Shown in pieces: positions 27,456 to 37,614 of a DNA stretch of 64,000 nucleotides. The translations under genes were made by a program, and so were the position numbers. The notes beneath the pieces are model-generated. The model had not been told where the DNA came from, did not search any database, and worked only from the letters and a program-made list of their open reading frames with translations. The first letter of the stretch is position 1. Every line of letters starts with the position of its first letter. This stretch comes from Acinetobacter beijerinckii CIP 110307 (GTDB lineage Bacteria; Pseudomonadota; Gammaproteobacteria; Pseudomonadales; Moraxellaceae). The stretch covers positions 1 through 64,000 of the forward strand of contig NZ_KB849764.1 of assembly GCF_000369005.1 (NCBI RefSeq), given 5' to 3'.

Positions 27456-28118
27456 TTAGGGCTCTGTCACCAAAGTGTCAAGAAGATGAGGAGACAGTTT
27501 GTTCAAAATATAGCAAAACAGTTCAGCAGTCTTCTGTGTATCGTATAAAGCAGAGTGGGCTTCTTTACCATCGAACTCAATTCCAGCTTGAATACATGCT
27601 CTAGCTAAAACAGTTTGTCCAAACATTACTGCACTTAAAGTTACCGTATCAAATACAGAAAAACTATGAAACGGATTTTGATTTTTAGTACCAGTTCGTT
27701 GAATTGCGGCTTGTAAAAAGCCTAAATCAAAATGAGCATTATGCCCGACTAAAACAGCATGGGTACAATGCTGAGCCTTACGAACTTCATTTAATGATTT
27801 AAAAATGCGTCGTAAAGCGCCGCGTTCATCTTCAGCCATAGCAACACGCATTGGATTAAATGGATCAATTCCAATAAAATCCAACGAACGGCGATCTAGA
27901 TTAGCCCCTTCAAAAGGATTGATATGCGCTTGAAATGAGGGACCTGGAACAAATTGTCCATCTTCATCATAGACAATTGGAATACATGCAATTTCAAGTA
28001 GGGCATCGGTTTGGCAGTTAAAACCTGCTGTTTCTACATCAACAACAACAGGTAAAAAACCACGAAAACGCTGACCAATGACGGGAGCTTTGTTTTCTTC
28101 TGTCACACTTTTCTCCAT
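27456..28118 (-). CDS. rnt: Ribonuclease T
   Basis: A 220-residue DEDDh 3'-5' exoribonuclease that trims the 3' ends of tRNA and other stable RNAs. Catalytic motifs are seen: [10 protein letters not shown] (ExoI), [15 protein letters not shown] (ExoII) and [14 protein letters not shown] (ExoIII). The length matches the E. coli enzyme. Its ATG overlaps the end of pyrC by 16 bp, so it is translated from the same message. A tRNA gene lies just downstream, which is a fitting though probably chance neighbour. Confidence 0.95.
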   Translation of the reverse strand: MEKSVTEENKAPVIGQRFRGFLPVVVDVETAGFNCQTDALLEIACIPIVYDEDGQFVPGPSFQAHINPFEGANLDRRSLDFIGIDPFNPMRVAMAEDERGALRRIFKSLNEVRKAQHCTHAVLVGHNAHFDLGFLQAAIQRTGTKNQNPFHSFSVFDTVTLSAVMFGQTVLARACIQAGIEFDGKEAHSALYDTQKTAELFCYILNKLSPHLLDTLVTEP

Positions 28119-29137
28119 TGCAGTGTTTTTCCTGCATGAAGTGGAATAATTTTTTGATCATCGAGATAATCAAGTGATTCAACCACAGTATTTTCTTCTT
28201 TCACTAAAGTAATGGTTGACGTATTACGTGGTAAACCATAGAAGTCAGCACCGAACATGCTAGCGAAGCCTTCTAAGCGTTCTAACTTACCAACTTGATC
28301 GAAAGCCTGAGCGTAAAGTTCTATCGCATTTGGTGCACTATAACAGCCAGCGCAACCGCATGCATTTTCCTTAGCATGTTGCGCGTGAGGTGCGCTATCA
28401 GTGCCTAAGAAGAATTTTGGATTACCACTCGTTGCCACTTCAAGTAACGTTGTTTGGTGTGTTTGGCGTTTTAAAATAGGTAGGCAATAGAAATGAGGTT
28501 TAACACCACCGACTAACATATCATTGCGATTGAATAACAAATGTTGGGGAGTAATGGTTGCCGCAACATTACGATCTTGTTCAAGTACAAAATTTGCAGC
28601 TTCACTTGTGGTGATATGTTCCAGAACAACTTTTAATTGAGGAAACTGTTTTAATAAGGGCGATAGAACTTCATCGAGGAAACGCTTTTCACGATCAAAA
28701 ATATCGACATGATTATGAGTAACCTCACCATGTAATAATAATGGCACTTGATGTTCTTCAAGTTGTTCAATAACAGCATAAACCTTGCGAATATCACTAA
28801 CGCCATTATCCGAATTTGTTGTTGCACCAGCAGGATAAAGTTTAATTGCATTTACAAATTCAGATTCTTTGATTTTGCGTACTTCATCAGGTGAGGTGAA
28901 GTCGGTAAAATAAAGTACCATTCGAGGGTCAAAATTAAGCCCTTCGGGTACATGTGCAAGAATACGTTCACGGTATGCAACTGCTTCTTCAACAGTTTTT
29001 ACAGGTGGAACGAGATTAGGCATACAAATTGCGCGTGCAAATTGTTTAGCAAGATCTGGGACAGTACGTTTTAATGCTAAACCATCACGCAAATGCGCAT
29101 GCCAATCATCAGGTTGCAAAAGAGTAATCGTATTCAA
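28103..29137 (-). CDS. pyrC: Dihydroorotase
   Basis: A 344-residue zinc enzyme closing carbamoyl aspartate to dihydroorotate in pyrimidine synthesis. Metal and substrate motifs: [10 protein letters not shown] near the N-terminus, [15 protein letters not shown] (with the carbamylated lysine), [15 protein letters not shown], and [13 protein letters not shown]. The frame is open far upstream, but alignment with known PyrC (start about ten residues before DDWH) points to TTG at 29137 (product begins [16 protein letters not shown]). No ATG lies near, and the 58 extra upstream codons look non-coding. The start is therefore an unusual codon, which may limit expression. The gene overlaps rnt. Confidence 0.93.
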   Translation of the reverse strand: MNTITLLQPDDWHAHLRDGLALKRTVPDLAKQFARAICMPNLVPPVKTVEEAVAYRERILAHVPEGLNFDPRMVLYFTDFTSPDEVRKIKESEFVNAIKLYPAGATTNSDNGVSDIRKVYAVIEQLEEHQVPLLLHGEVTHNHVDIFDREKRFLDEVLSPLLKQFPQLKVVLEHITTSEAANFVLEQDRNVAATITPQHLLFNRNDMLVGGVKPHFYCLPILKRQTHQTTLLEVATSGNPKFFLGTDSAPHAQHAKENACGCAGCYSAPNAIELYAQAFDQVGKLERLEGFASMFGADFYGLPRNTSTITLVKEENTVVESLDYLDDQKIIPLHAGKTLQWRKV

Positions 29138-29299
29138 GGTGCACTTCAAACTTAAAAATAATACAAATAATAATGCATATAGGGGGAAAATGGTAACTAC
29201 AATTACGGATAAGTGGTTAAGCAAAGTGCATGACAACAGCAGAAATTGTGTTATTTTTATGCGGCGTAAGAAAACAGTATTATAAGAAGAGTAACAGGG

Positions 29300-30562
29300 A
29301 TGGAAAATCAATATGATCTTGAGCAGCTACGGAGGTCAAAAGAAGATCTAGAACAGCTTGTAGCTAAACATTATCAGGGGAAAAAGACACAGAAAACGTT
29401 GCCGGCTTTATTAGAAAAGGAGTTTTGGCGATTTAATATTGATCGAACACGTATCAACGCGATTCAATTTTTTGCTCAAGGTGTAATTACTTATACAATT
29501 TTCGTATTGTTGATTCTGCCATCCAATTTTTTAGTTATTCGTAATAGCCCCAATTATGCCTTAGACCTTGTCTACAGTATATTGAGTTTACTGGTGGTTG
29601 GTGCTGCGCTTTTTTTATTTTGGGCATTCTCCAGATTTAATAAATTGAATCAATTATTTTATCCTGCTGCTTGTTTGATTGTTTTTTGTACTATTTTTTT
29701 CCCTTCTTTACTCATGATGTGTGTATCGAATAGAGTTTTACAAAATCAATCGATGGTATTAATCGCATTTATATATATGTTGGGTTTTATTCTGAGTGGA
29801 ATTAAACCGAAACACATGCTGTGGATTGGTTCTTCTGCCGCAGTCATGATTTTATTGTGCTTATATTTTTTAAAGATTCCATGTGATTTTCTAATGTTAG
29901 GTCGAACTTTTATTGGAAGCCTATTATTAGGATTTTCAATTAGTATTATGCTTTCGACCAAAGAGCGAAAAATATTTTTAAAAACAAAAATCTCTGAAAT
30001 TGATGAGAAAATTCTCCGTTTACAAGCATCTGAGCTTTTGCACTTAAGCCAACATGATGAGTTAACTACTGTGTCAAATAGGCGAACATTTGAAGAAATG
30101 TTTAGTTATTACTATGAAATGGCATGCAAAGAAACAAAATCGATGTCAGTCTTATTTATTGATATAGATTATTTTAAAAACTATAACGATTATTACGGAC
30201 ATCAAATGGGAGATCAGGTGATTTCCACGATTGCTAAATCCATTAAAAGTTCAATTCGTCATATGGATTTTATTGCACGTTATGGTGGTGAAGAGTTCGT
30301 GGTGTTGTTACCAGAAACATCTGCTCAAGGTGCTTATGCGGTAGCAACGAATATTTACCGTGCGATTGATCGCTTGATGATTCCACATGAAAAGTCTTTG
30401 GTCTCTAATCACGTCACTATTAGTTTGGGTATTACTGTTTTTAATGGCAACTCCAAAATCAGTCAAGAAGTGTTAATTGATACCGCAGATAAAGCATTAT
30501 ATAGAGCAAAACAGTTAGGTCGAAATCAAATTTATTATCAACCATTACCCATCATTGAATAA
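29300..30562 (+). CDS. Membrane-bound diguanylate cyclase (GGDEF)
   Basis: A 420-residue protein with about six transmembrane helices (residues 58-220) and a C-terminal GGDEF domain (about 245-415). The active-site loop is GGEEF at residues 329-333, preceded by the inhibitory-site motif RHMD five residues earlier. [18 protein letters not shown] carries the metal-binding aspartate. It should make cyclic di-GMP and be product-inhibited. The membrane part has no recognised ligand domain (MHYT, MASE and PAS not evident), although a MASE-like sensor is possible. It is divergent from pyrC and stands alone, with its own terminator. Confidence 0.9.
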   Translation: MENQYDLEQLRRSKEDLEQLVAKHYQGKKTQKTLPALLEKEFWRFNIDRTRINAIQFFAQGVITYTIFVLLILPSNFLVIRNSPNYALDLVYSILSLLVVGAALFLFWAFSRFNKLNQLFYPAACLIVFCTIFFPSLLMMCVSNRVLQNQSMVLIAFIYMLGFILSGIKPKHMLWIGSSAAVMILLCLYFLKIPCDFLMLGRTFIGSLLLGFSISIMLSTKERKIFLKTKISEIDEKILRLQASELLHLSQHDELTTVSNRRTFEEMFSYYYEMACKETKSMSVLFIDIDYFKNYNDYYGHQMGDQVISTIAKSIKSSIRHMDFIARYGGEEFVVLLPETSAQGAYAVATNIYRAIDRLMIPHEKSLVSNHVTISLGITVFNGNSKISQEVLIDTADKALYRAKQLGRNQIYYQPLPIIE

Positions 30563-30576
30563 ATTGGAGATATTAA

Positions 30577-30604
30577 AAAACCGAATATATTGATATTCGG
30601 TTTT
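30577..30604. terminator. Convergent terminator after the diguanylate cyclase gene
   Basis: A 12-bp stem (AAAACCGAATAT / ATATTCGGTTTT) with an ATTG loop. A-run and T-run flanks let it serve both the cyclase gene and the convergent L,D-transpeptidase gene. Confidence 0.85.
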
Positions 30605-30630
30605 GGTATCTATCGTATTGTACTAAAACA

Positions 30631-31839
30631 TTATTCTAAGAATTTTACTGTAACCCCAGAGCGTACTTTAGCACCTAAGTCATTCGCATCCCAGTTGGTT
30701 AAGCGGATACAACCGTGTGATGCTGTCTTAGAGATTAAAGATGGATTTGGTGTCCCGTGAATACCAAAAGACTTTTTGCTCAAACCAATCCAAATATTAC
30801 CTACTGGTGCGTTCGGACCAGGTGGTAAAGAAAGAGGTTTTAGGTTTTTACCTTGAATAAAGTTTGAAGGTGAGTAGCTATACCAAGGGTTTTTAGCAAC
30901 GCCGACTACTTTATACGTACCCGTTGGAGAAGGCGTGTCAGTACTACCAATTGTTGCAGGAAATGAAGCAATCATTTGGTTGCGACTGTTGAATAAATAA
31001 AGTTGACGAGCACCTTTATGTGCAACAATCAAATGAATGTCTTCTGGTAAATCATTACGAACATTCGCAACGATAATTTTTTCGCCTACTTTTTTAAAGG
31101 TTGCGGTCGGATTTAATTTCTTCAAGAAATTTTCATCCATATGGAACTTTTCGCCTAACATTTCAGTTACACGGGTATAGTACAAGCCTTTCATTTTTGC
31201 TTGTAAAGCATAGTCCGAAGGGATCGAATCTGCGTATGGACCCTTCAAGTCTGCATCGGTAATGGTGTACTCAACATAAGCAGGCTTGGTTTGTTTTGCA
31301 ACCAAGGCATCCCATGTTTCTTGAGTTAACTGACCTGTTGGTGTTAATCCATTCATCTGTTGGAATGAAGCAATCGCTTTTAAAGTATTCTTACCGTTTG
31401 CACCATCAATTGCGCCAGGTGATGCGTGTGCATTATTCAGCATTACATGAGCACGTGCGTAGGCAGGAAGCTGACCTTTTGGTAAGCCTTCAGGCCACTC
31501 TGCATTATTCATGCTATCCAGTGTCCATGAAACTTTTACAGCAGGCGTAACATTATTAGCGGTAGATGATTCAGGAGTAGTTTCTAATTTTGAAGAAACT
31601 GCTGAAGCAACGCCTGTATTTACTTGAGGATCAGAAACTGCATTATCGGCAACACTTGATGCAGGTTGTGCAACAACGCTTGAAGCAGCTGAATGTTCTA
31701 CTGCTAAAGGATCAATCGGATCTTGGACAGATGCCGAAATTTTTTTTGGATTTAAAGGTTGCTCAGTTGTTGGGGCAGCAAAAGCAACATTGGCAATAAT
31801 ACAACTTAAACTCATAGCGAGTAATGAGCGAACAAACAT
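30631..31839 (-). CDS. L,D-transpeptidase (YkuD domain) with peptidoglycan-binding domain
   Basis: A 402-residue exported protein. A signal peptide (cleavage near AFA-AP) and a Ser/Ala/Val-rich spacer are followed by a PG_binding_1 domain (about residues 125-180, SPGAIDGANGKNTLKAIASFQQMNGL). The catalytic YkuD domain (about 265-400) contains GIHGTPNPSLISKTASHGCIRLTNWD; the cysteine in SHGCIR is the nucleophile. Such enzymes make 3-3 cross-links or attach D-amino acids and proteins to peptidoglycan. I chose ATG 31839, preceded by AAGG at good spacing; an in-frame TTG lies nine bases upstream. Acinetobacter carries several paralogues (LdtJ, LdtK), and I cannot decide which this is. Confidence 0.9.
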   Translation of the reverse strand: MFVRSLLAMSLSCIIANVAFAAPTTEQPLNPKKISASVQDPIDPLAVEHSAASSVVAQPASSVADNAVSDPQVNTGVASAVSSKLETTPESSTANNVTPAVKVSWTLDSMNNAEWPEGLPKGQLPAYARAHVMLNNAHASPGAIDGANGKNTLKAIASFQQMNGLTPTGQLTQETWDALVAKQTKPAYVEYTITDADLKGPYADSIPSDYALQAKMKGLYYTRVTEMLGEKFHMDENFLKKLNPTATFKKVGEKIIVANVRNDLPEDIHLIVAHKGARQLYLFNSRNQMIASFPATIGSTDTPSPTGTYKVVGVAKNPWYSYSPSNFIQGKNLKPLSLPPGPNAPVGNIWIGLSKKSFGIHGTPNPSLISKTASHGCIRLTNWDANDLGAKVRSGVTVKFLE

Positions 31840-32040
31840 GTAATTCAACCTTAAGAATTATTCATATTGAGATATAAGATATTGCAAGTATTACAGAAAA
31901 TCAGTGACCTTGCAGTAGCAGTTTTGTGTCTAAGTAAAAAATAATGTAGGAAGTCTGATTTTTTGTATGGATTTGGAATTATAAAAAAAGGATTAACTTT
32001 GTTATCATGCGCTTCACATGAAAAAATTTAGAGATTGGTA

Positions 32041-33114
32041 ATGACAACGTTAAAAAATGATCGTTTTTTACGAGCTTTGCTACGTGAACCTGTAGACACC
32101 ACGCCAGTATGGATGATGCGTCAAGCAGGACGTTATTTACCAGAATACAAAGCAACTCGTGCGCAAGCAGGAGACTTTTTATCTCTATGTAAAAATACAG
32201 AATTTGCTTGTGAAGTTACTTTACAACCATTACGTCGCTATGATTTAGACGCTGCAATTTTATTTTCTGACATTCTAACGATTCCTGATGCGCTTGGTTT
32301 AGGATTGTATTTTGAAACAGGTGAAGGTCCAAAATTTCATAAAACGGTTCGTACTGAGCAAGATGTCGCTAACTTACCGAAATTAAATTCAAAATCTGAT
32401 TTAGCTTATGTCATGAATGCAGTATCGACAATCCGATCTGCATTAGGTGGTCAGGTACCTTTAATAGGTTTTTCTGGTAGCCCTTGGACTTTAGCGACTT
32501 ATATGATTGAAGGCGGCTCAAGTAAAGAATTCCGCTTCACTAAAAATATGATGTACGCTCAACCAGAAGTGTTACATGCATTATTAGATCATCTTGCTGA
32601 TTCAGTGATTGATTATTTAAATGCACAAATTGATGCTGGTGCTCAAGCAATTCAAATCTTTGATAGTTGGGGCGGGGCATTAGCTCATCGCGAATATCTT
32701 GAGTTTTCTTTGAATTATATGACGAAGATTATTGCTGGGCTTCAACGTGAAAAAGATGGTCGTCGTATTCCAATCATTGTATTTACCAAAGGTGGTGGAC
32801 AGTGGTTAGAAACTATGTTGACTACTGGAGCTGATGCATTTGGTTTGGATTGGACGACACCACTTTATACTGCTCGCGAAATTGTAAATGGTCGCGCAGC
32901 ATTACAAGGAAATTTAGATCCAGCAGTATTGTATGGATCAGCAGCTTCAATTGAAAAATCTGTCAAAGCAATGCTAGATGATGCCTATAAAAATGGTGAA
33001 AAAACAGGATATATCGCAAATCTTGGTCATGGTATTACTCAATGGGTCGATCCAGCTCAGCCAAAGATTTTTGTCGATACAGTTCATGAATACAGTGCGA
33101 AATATTTAGGTTGA
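32041..33114 (+). CDS. hemE: Uroporphyrinogen decarboxylase
   Basis: A 357-residue haem-biosynthesis enzyme converting uroporphyrinogen III to coproporphyrinogen III. The N-terminal signature [15 protein letters not shown] and the second signature [17 protein letters not shown] are complete, and the catalytic aspartate lies in [13 protein letters not shown]. The length matches E. coli HemE. ATG 32041 is used; the upstream in-frame TTG at 32035 would add two residues. A DUF817 gene follows after 40 bp on the same strand. Confidence 0.96.
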   Translation: MTTLKNDRFLRALLREPVDTTPVWMMRQAGRYLPEYKATRAQAGDFLSLCKNTEFACEVTLQPLRRYDLDAAILFSDILTIPDALGLGLYFETGEGPKFHKTVRTEQDVANLPKLNSKSDLAYVMNAVSTIRSALGGQVPLIGFSGSPWTLATYMIEGGSSKEFRFTKNMMYAQPEVLHALLDHLADSVIDYLNAQIDAGAQAIQIFDSWGGALAHREYLEFSLNYMTKIIAGLQREKDGRRIPIIVFTKGGGQWLETMLTTGADAFGLDWTTPLYTAREIVNGRAALQGNLDPAVLYGSAASIEKSVKAMLDDAYKNGEKTGYIANLGHGITQWVDPAQPKIFVDTVHEYSAKYLG

Positions 33115-33154
33115 TATCTTTAATCCTTCAAGACTAAATATTAGGACTAGTTTT

Positions 33155-33952
33155 GTGCAATCGATTGTATTACTTTCAAATTTTATGATTAAGGCAGCTT
33201 CAGCTGCCTTATTTGGATTATTGCTTTTAATTGCATTTGCAATCACTGCACCTATGGGAAGCCAAGATTATTATGGTTTCTTCCGTTATGATTATTTATT
33301 GTTTTATGCTCTGATTATTCAAGTTTGCTTAATTTATTTAAAGTTAGAGTCATGGGCTGAGGCAAAAGTCATTGCTCTGTTTCACATTATGGCGATGGGG
33401 ATGGAAATTTTTCTAACTCATCCAGCAATTGCTTCTTGGCAATATCCACAACCTGCGGTCTTTAAATTATTAACTGTGCCTTTATTTGCAGGATTTATGT
33501 ATTCGGCTGTGGGTAGTTTCTTTGCCCGATCTTTAAGATTATATACAGTTTCTATTGAGAACTTGCCTACTTTCAGAAATATGATGTTTTTAGCTGTTCT
33601 TTCTTATTTGAATTTTATGACTAAATTTTTTCTTCCAGATATTCGCTTGATTTTATTTAGTTGGAGTGTCGTTATTTTCTGGAAAACGAAATTATATTTC
33701 CAGTTGAAAAACATTCGCTTCAAGATGCCAATGCTTCCAATTTTACTGTTGCTTGCATTTTTGATTTGGATTGCAGAAAACATTAGTACCTTTTATAAAA
33801 TTTGGCTTTATCCAAGTCAAATCGATGCTTGGCATATGGTTGGCTGGGGAAAACTTGGCTCATGGTACCTATTGTTATTATTAAGTTTGGTTTTAGTTTT
33901 AAAAATTTTAGGAACACGCAATCACAATGGAACTTGGCAATTAAATAAGTGA
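33155..33952 (+). CDS. DUF817 family integral membrane protein
   Basis: A 265-residue protein with about eight hydrophobic helices. The motifs YYGFFRYDYLLFYALI, SWQYPQPAVFKLLTVPLFAGFMYSAVGS and the tail GWGKLGSWYLLLLLSLVLV match the DUF817 family as I know it. The start is GTG 33155, with TAGGAC as ribosome binding site. It follows hemE by 40 bp and may be cotranscribed. No function is known for the family; the strong conservation of aromatic and charged residues inside helices suggests a transporter or membrane enzyme, but this is inference. Confidence 0.82.
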   Translation: MQSIVLLSNFMIKAASAALFGLLLLIAFAITAPMGSQDYYGFFRYDYLLFYALIIQVCLIYLKLESWAEAKVIALFHIMAMGMEIFLTHPAIASWQYPQPAVFKLLTVPLFAGFMYSAVGSFFARSLRLYTVSIENLPTFRNMMFLAVLSYLNFMTKFFLPDIRLILFSWSVVIFWKTKLYFQLKNIRFKMPMLPILLLLAFLIWIAENISTFYKIWLYPSQIDAWHMVGWGKLGSWYLLLLLSLVLVLKILGTRNHNGTWQLNK

Positions 33953-34057
33953 AAAGTTTTATTCATGGTTATTTTTTTAAATACGCTTTATAAATATTTC
34001 AGCTTTATTTCAAATTTTAATTGCTAAAAGACTTTAACCTCGCTATTTTAATTTACG

Positions 34058-34075
34058 TGTAATAAGCGTTACACA
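34058..34075. promoter_or_regulatory. GTGTAA-N6-TTACAC dyad upstream of the DUF3015 gene
   Basis: A perfect 6-bp dyad with 6-bp spacer sits 54 bp before the DUF3015 start, in the only sizeable gap (176 bp) of this region. Its size and symmetry fit a dimeric repressor site. The regulator is unknown. Confidence 0.35.
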
Positions 34076-34128
34076 ATACAATAGTGATAACAAATACCAA
34101 AAAATAATTGATCCTGGAGATTATTTCT

Positions 34129-34599
34129 ATGTTGAAAAAAATTGCATTAGCAGCGCTACTCGCAGCTGGTTCAAGTGTCACAATGGCTGATAATGATGTT
34201 GGTTGTGGTGCTGGTACCCAAATTTGGGCTGGTCAAAAAGGTATTGCACCTAAAATTCTAGCTGCAACTACAAATGGTATTTTTACTAACCAATTATTAG
34301 GTATTACTTTCGGTACTTTAGGATGCCGTCAAGGTGGAACAGTTACGGCTCAAGTCGTTACTTTTACAAATGAAAATGCTGAATCTTTAGCGCGTGATAT
34401 GGCTGTAGGTCAAGGCGAAAGCTTAAACGTACTTGCTGAACTTATGCAAATTAAAGCAACAGACAAAGCACGTTTCTTTGCAGTTTCTAAAGCAAACTTT
34501 GCTGAAATTTATTCAAGCAAAAATCAAAATACACTTCAAGTATTAGATTCATTACAAGGCGTAATGGCGAAAGACGCTGTACTTAAAGCTTACGTTTAA
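34129..34599 (+). CDS. DUF3015 family exported protein
   Basis: A 156-residue protein with a signal peptide (MLKKIALAALLAAGSSVTMA) and a DUF3015-type mature domain containing VGCGAGTQIWAGQKG and two cysteines (C in VGCGAG and C in GCRQGG) that could form a disulfide. ATG 34129 follows CTGGAGA at good spacing; an in-frame start 21 bp upstream lacks a signal peptide at its beginning. A DUF4105 gene follows on the same strand, and this pairing recurs in Pseudomonas and Acinetobacter (from memory). It is probably periplasmic. No activity is known. Confidence 0.82.
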   Translation: MLKKIALAALLAAGSSVTMADNDVGCGAGTQIWAGQKGIAPKILAATTNGIFTNQLLGITFGTLGCRQGGTVTAQVVTFTNENAESLARDMAVGQGESLNVLAELMQIKATDKARFFAVSKANFAEIYSSKNQNTLQVLDSLQGVMAKDAVLKAYV

Positions 34600-34612
34600 T
34601 ACGTTTGAATAT

Positions 34613-34641
34613 AAAACCCTGTCTCAATGGCAGGGTTTTTT
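34613..34641 (+). terminator. Terminator between the DUF3015 and DUF4105 genes
   Basis: A 9-bp stem (AAAACCCTG / CAGGGTTTT) with a TCTCAATGG loop and T run, 14 bp after the DUF3015 stop. Read-through may be partial, giving lower expression of the second gene. Confidence 0.8.
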
Positions 34642-34682
34642 ATAGATCATTTAATCTTAATAATCTTAAAATTTGCGGCTGA

Positions 34683-36563
34683 ATGAAATTAATAACCTGC
34701 ACCCTCGCTTCTTTAATGTGCCATTTTGCACATGCCTCAGTTGAAACCGATATACAAAATTATTTGCAGATTGCTGAACAGAAACAACTGCAGCAAGACA
34801 TCACATGGCAACGCTTAATGTATGGAGACCAATCGCAAAATAGTGAGGTTGCTTATGATGGATATTTTTATGCAAAAGATGGAAAAAATAATTTAAAAGG
34901 TGAATTAGAAGCTGATGTAAAAGCTCTATTTATTAATACTGCTGAGAATCAATCAATTCGTTGCAAATTTCCTGCTCGTAGCCGTTGGTTGATCCAACAA
35001 CTCAATATTGATACCGAAAAGCTTCCAATCGTGAAGTGTCCTGAGTTTGATCAATGGATTAATCAAATTAAACCACATAAAGCCACGTTGATTTACGCAA
35101 CTGACTTTATGGGTAATCCAAGTTCGATGTTTGGGCATACCTTACTGCGTTTAGACCCTAAAGATCAGAAACAACTAAACTTAGTTTCATACGCAGTAAA
35201 CTATGCAGCGACAGTTAGTGGTGAGGATAATTGGTCATATGCTTGGAAAGGTTTAACAGGGCAGTATCCGGGTGAATATTCTTTAATGCCTTACTATCGT
35301 AAAGTAAAAGAATATGGCGACTTTGAAAGTCGTGATTTGTGGGAGTATGAGCTCAATTTAACACCTGAAGAAACTCGTTTCTTAGTCGAACATATTTGGG
35401 AAATGCAGCATGTGAGTTTTCCTTATTATTTTGTCAGTGATAACTGTGCATATCGTTTGCTTGGATTAATTGATCTAGTTCGTCCGAACTTAGACTTAAA
35501 AAAACAATTTAATTATGCTGCAATTCCGATTGAAACGTTAAAGGCAGTAGATCAACAAGACTTAGTCAAAGAGGTGATCTATCGTCCAGCCTTGGAAACT
35601 CAATTGTTATCACAAGCAAAACAGCACGGTACGCCACTGGCTAAAGTTGCCCATCAAGTTGCATTTCAAGATGTGGAAAAAGCTCAACCATTATTAGAAA
35701 AATATAACAAACACGATCAAGCAAAAATCTTAGAAATGGCATATGACGATTTATATTTGCAATATATCAGTCGTCAGGTTGATGCAGATTTTGCCCAGCC
35801 ACAGTTAAGACAGCTTCTTGCCGAAAGAAGCCAAAATGATGTTGAAAAACAGCGTCAAGAGCCTGAGCGTCCTAAAATGCAACCTGTGGAAGGACATCAT
35901 GCACGAAATTTATCTGTAAATGTCGGTGAAGTACAAGGACAGAAGTTTATCGAGTTAGGACATCGTCAGGCTTATCATGATCTGATTGATCCCCAAAGTG
36001 GTTATCGTTTAGGTACTCAATTACTATTTCTAAACGGCAATATTCAATATCGTGATGATCACCTTAAGCTCGAACATTTAGATTTATTGACAGTGAATTC
36101 GTATAACCCTATTCAACCTTTTAAATCACCGATTACGTGGGGATTTAATTTAGGTTGGAAGCAAGAAGCACTAGATCATGGAAATTTTAGTAATGATCAG
36201 CAGCATGGTGTTATGAACCTAAATATGCAGGTCGGCTACAGCTTAGCTGATTATGATCGTCGACATTTGTGTTATGCCCAAATGCAAAGTCATTTTCAAG
36301 GTGGTCATTCGCTTGATAAAGGTTGGCGAATTGGTTTAGGACCAACAGTCGGTTGTATGAACAGATGGACGGATAAGATTAATAGTGTTGTGCAAATTGA
36401 ATTGCCTTACTGGGAAGATCAAAGTCAGTGGAATCTAAGAGTCGGTTCTCAACTCCAATATAGTTTAAATTCAAATAATGCTTTACGGTTGAATTGGGAT
36501 TTTGAACAGCAAGATCATAAAGACTGGAGTAAAGTCGGTTTGGGTTATGTTTGGTTTTTTTAA
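34683..36563 (+). CDS. DUF4105 (Lnb N-terminal periplasmic domain) protein with C-terminal beta-barrel-like part
   Basis: A 626-residue exported protein. The signal peptide (cleavage near AHA-SV) is followed by a DUF4105/Lnb N-terminal domain, with the signature TLIYATDFMGNPSSMFGHTLLRL (about residues 136-158) and FVSDNCAYRLLGLID, which contain the histidine and cysteine expected of a papain-like fold. The last 220 residues look like amphipathic beta-strands and end in an aromatic phenylalanine (GLGYVWFF), typical of outer-membrane barrels. I infer a protein anchored in the outer membrane with a periplasmic enzymatic domain. The DUF3015 gene upstream is its likely partner. Confidence 0.82.
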   Translation: MKLITCTLASLMCHFAHASVETDIQNYLQIAEQKQLQQDITWQRLMYGDQSQNSEVAYDGYFYAKDGKNNLKGELEADVKALFINTAENQSIRCKFPARSRWLIQQLNIDTEKLPIVKCPEFDQWINQIKPHKATLIYATDFMGNPSSMFGHTLLRLDPKDQKQLNLVSYAVNYAATVSGEDNWSYAWKGLTGQYPGEYSLMPYYRKVKEYGDFESRDLWEYELNLTPEETRFLVEHIWEMQHVSFPYYFVSDNCAYRLLGLIDLVRPNLDLKKQFNYAAIPIETLKAVDQQDLVKEVIYRPALETQLLSQAKQHGTPLAKVAHQVAFQDVEKAQPLLEKYNKHDQAKILEMAYDDLYLQYISRQVDADFAQPQLRQLLAERSQNDVEKQRQEPERPKMQPVEGHHARNLSVNVGEVQGQKFIELGHRQAYHDLIDPQSGYRLGTQLLFLNGNIQYRDDHLKLEHLDLLTVNSYNPIQPFKSPITWGFNLGWKQEALDHGNFSNDQQHGVMNLNMQVGYSLADYDRRHLCYAQMQSHFQGGHSLDKGWRIGLGPTVGCMNRWTDKINSVVQIELPYWEDQSQWNLRVGSQLQYSLNSNNALRLNWDFEQQDHKDWSKVGLGYVWFF

Positions 36564-36571
36564 TTTTTAAC

Positions 36572-36611
36572 GTTGAGAAGTTTGGTAGATCTAAATCTAT
36601 CAAACCTCAAC
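36572..36611. terminator. Long convergent hairpin between the DUF4105 and cupin genes
   Basis: GTTGAG-AA-GTTTGGTAGAT pairs with ATCTATCAAAC-CTCAAC (17 pairs, one G-T, a 2-nt bulge) around a CTAA loop. It overlaps the last codons of the cupin gene. There is no strong T tract, so termination ability is uncertain. Confidence 0.5.
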
Positions 36612-36962
36612 AATCACAAAGTATTTTTTTACAGCTTCAATCACTTCAAACGTACCAACAAATGAGGGTGGGATAATGCCTGCATGACCCGCAGAAACTT
36701 CAATATATGAATCTGTTTTGGCATCGTGAATACGCACAACACCTTCAATGACTTGAAAGAACTCTTGTTTATTGTCTGCAAACTGAATATTCCAAGCACC
36801 GACTTCACATTGCCAAATTCCACAACCCATATGAGGATGTGTATATAAGTCATAGGTAAGACGTTGTGGATTGCCTTTAACCAAGCGATCAGGACGAGGA
36901 TAATCAACACTGGCTTCAGCTTGAATTAACTCACCAAAGCCTGCTAACTGAATGGAAGACAT
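36600..36962 (-). CDS. Cupin-domain protein
   Basis: A 120-residue small beta-barrel protein of the cupin fold, resembling the DUF861/EutQ-like group: YDLYTHPHMGCGIWQCEVGAWNI, EFFQVIEGVVRIHD and HAGIIPPSFVGTFEVIE. One HPH pair may bind metal, but the classic four-ligand set is incomplete, so a catalytic role is not assured. It follows folE by 13 bp on the same strand. This might suggest a role in pterin metabolism, but cupins are too diverse to assign a function. Confidence 0.78.
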   Translation of the reverse strand: MSSIQLAGFGELIQAEASVDYPRPDRLVKGNPQRLTYDLYTHPHMGCGIWQCEVGAWNIQFADNKQEFFQVIEGVVRIHDAKTDSYIEVSAGHAGIIPPSFVGTFEVIEAVKKYFVIVEV

Positions 36963-36975
36963 GACAATGCTCTGA

Positions 36976-37530
36976 TTAATAACTTTCAGGAACAGCGCTT
37001 AAAAATTCACGACGTGCTTCTTTGTCCGTTTTAAAATCACCAACAAAAGAAACCGTACGAGTGGTTGATTCTTGTTTGCCAACGCCGCGCATCATCATAC
37101 ACATATGAGCAGAATCAATTACAACAGCCACACCACGAGCTTGAGTTACTTCTGCAACTGCTTCAGCAATTTGTTGCGTTAAGTTTTCTTGAATTTGCAA
37201 ACGACGCGCAAACATTTCTGTAATACGTGCAAACTTAGATAAACCTAAAACCTGACCTTCAGGCAAATATGCAATGTGGACACGACCGTAAAAAGGGAGT
37301 AGGTGATGTTCACAAAGTGAATAAAATTCAATATTTTTAACCAATACCATTTCATGGTTATCGGATGGAAAAACCGCACTATTTGTAACTTCTTCAAGTG
37401 TTTTACTATAACCAGAAGTTAAAAAAGAAAAAGCTTTAGCCGCACGCATAGGCGTATCTTTGAGGCCTGGACGATTCAAATCTTCGCCAATGGCAGTTAA
37501 GATATTTGCGTACGATTGCTGCATAGACAT
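36976..37530 (-). CDS. folE: GTP cyclohydrolase I
   Basis: A 184-residue zinc enzyme forming dihydroneopterin triphosphate from GTP, the first step of folate synthesis. Zinc ligands are in [12 protein letters not shown] (Cys and His) and [11 protein letters not shown] (Cys), and the GTP-binding GLSKFARI and ESTTRT motifs are present. Three in-frame starts exist (GTG 37542, ATG 37530, ATG 37524); I chose ATG 37530 as the first ATG with AAGTGA upstream. A cupin gene follows in the same direction after 13 bp. Confidence 0.94.
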   Translation of the reverse strand: MSMQQSYANILTAIGEDLNRPGLKDTPMRAAKAFSFLTSGYSKTLEEVTNSAVFPSDNHEMVLVKNIEFYSLCEHHLLPFYGRVHIAYLPEGQVLGLSKFARITEMFARRLQIQENLTQQIAEAVAEVTQARGVAVVIDSAHMCMMMRGVGKQESTTRTVSFVGDFKTDKEARREFLSAVPESY

Positions 37531-37614
37531 AACAATGTTCACTTAGGTGGGTTGAACAAAACGGGAATTGTATCAGAAAACGATTCAAAAACTTACTTTT
37601 GAGTCAAATGCCGA

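Noticed and set aside
27398..27604. Plus-strand frame across tRNA-Glu and the end of rnt
   Set aside because: It runs antisense through the tRNA and the rnt coding region and has no signal of its own.
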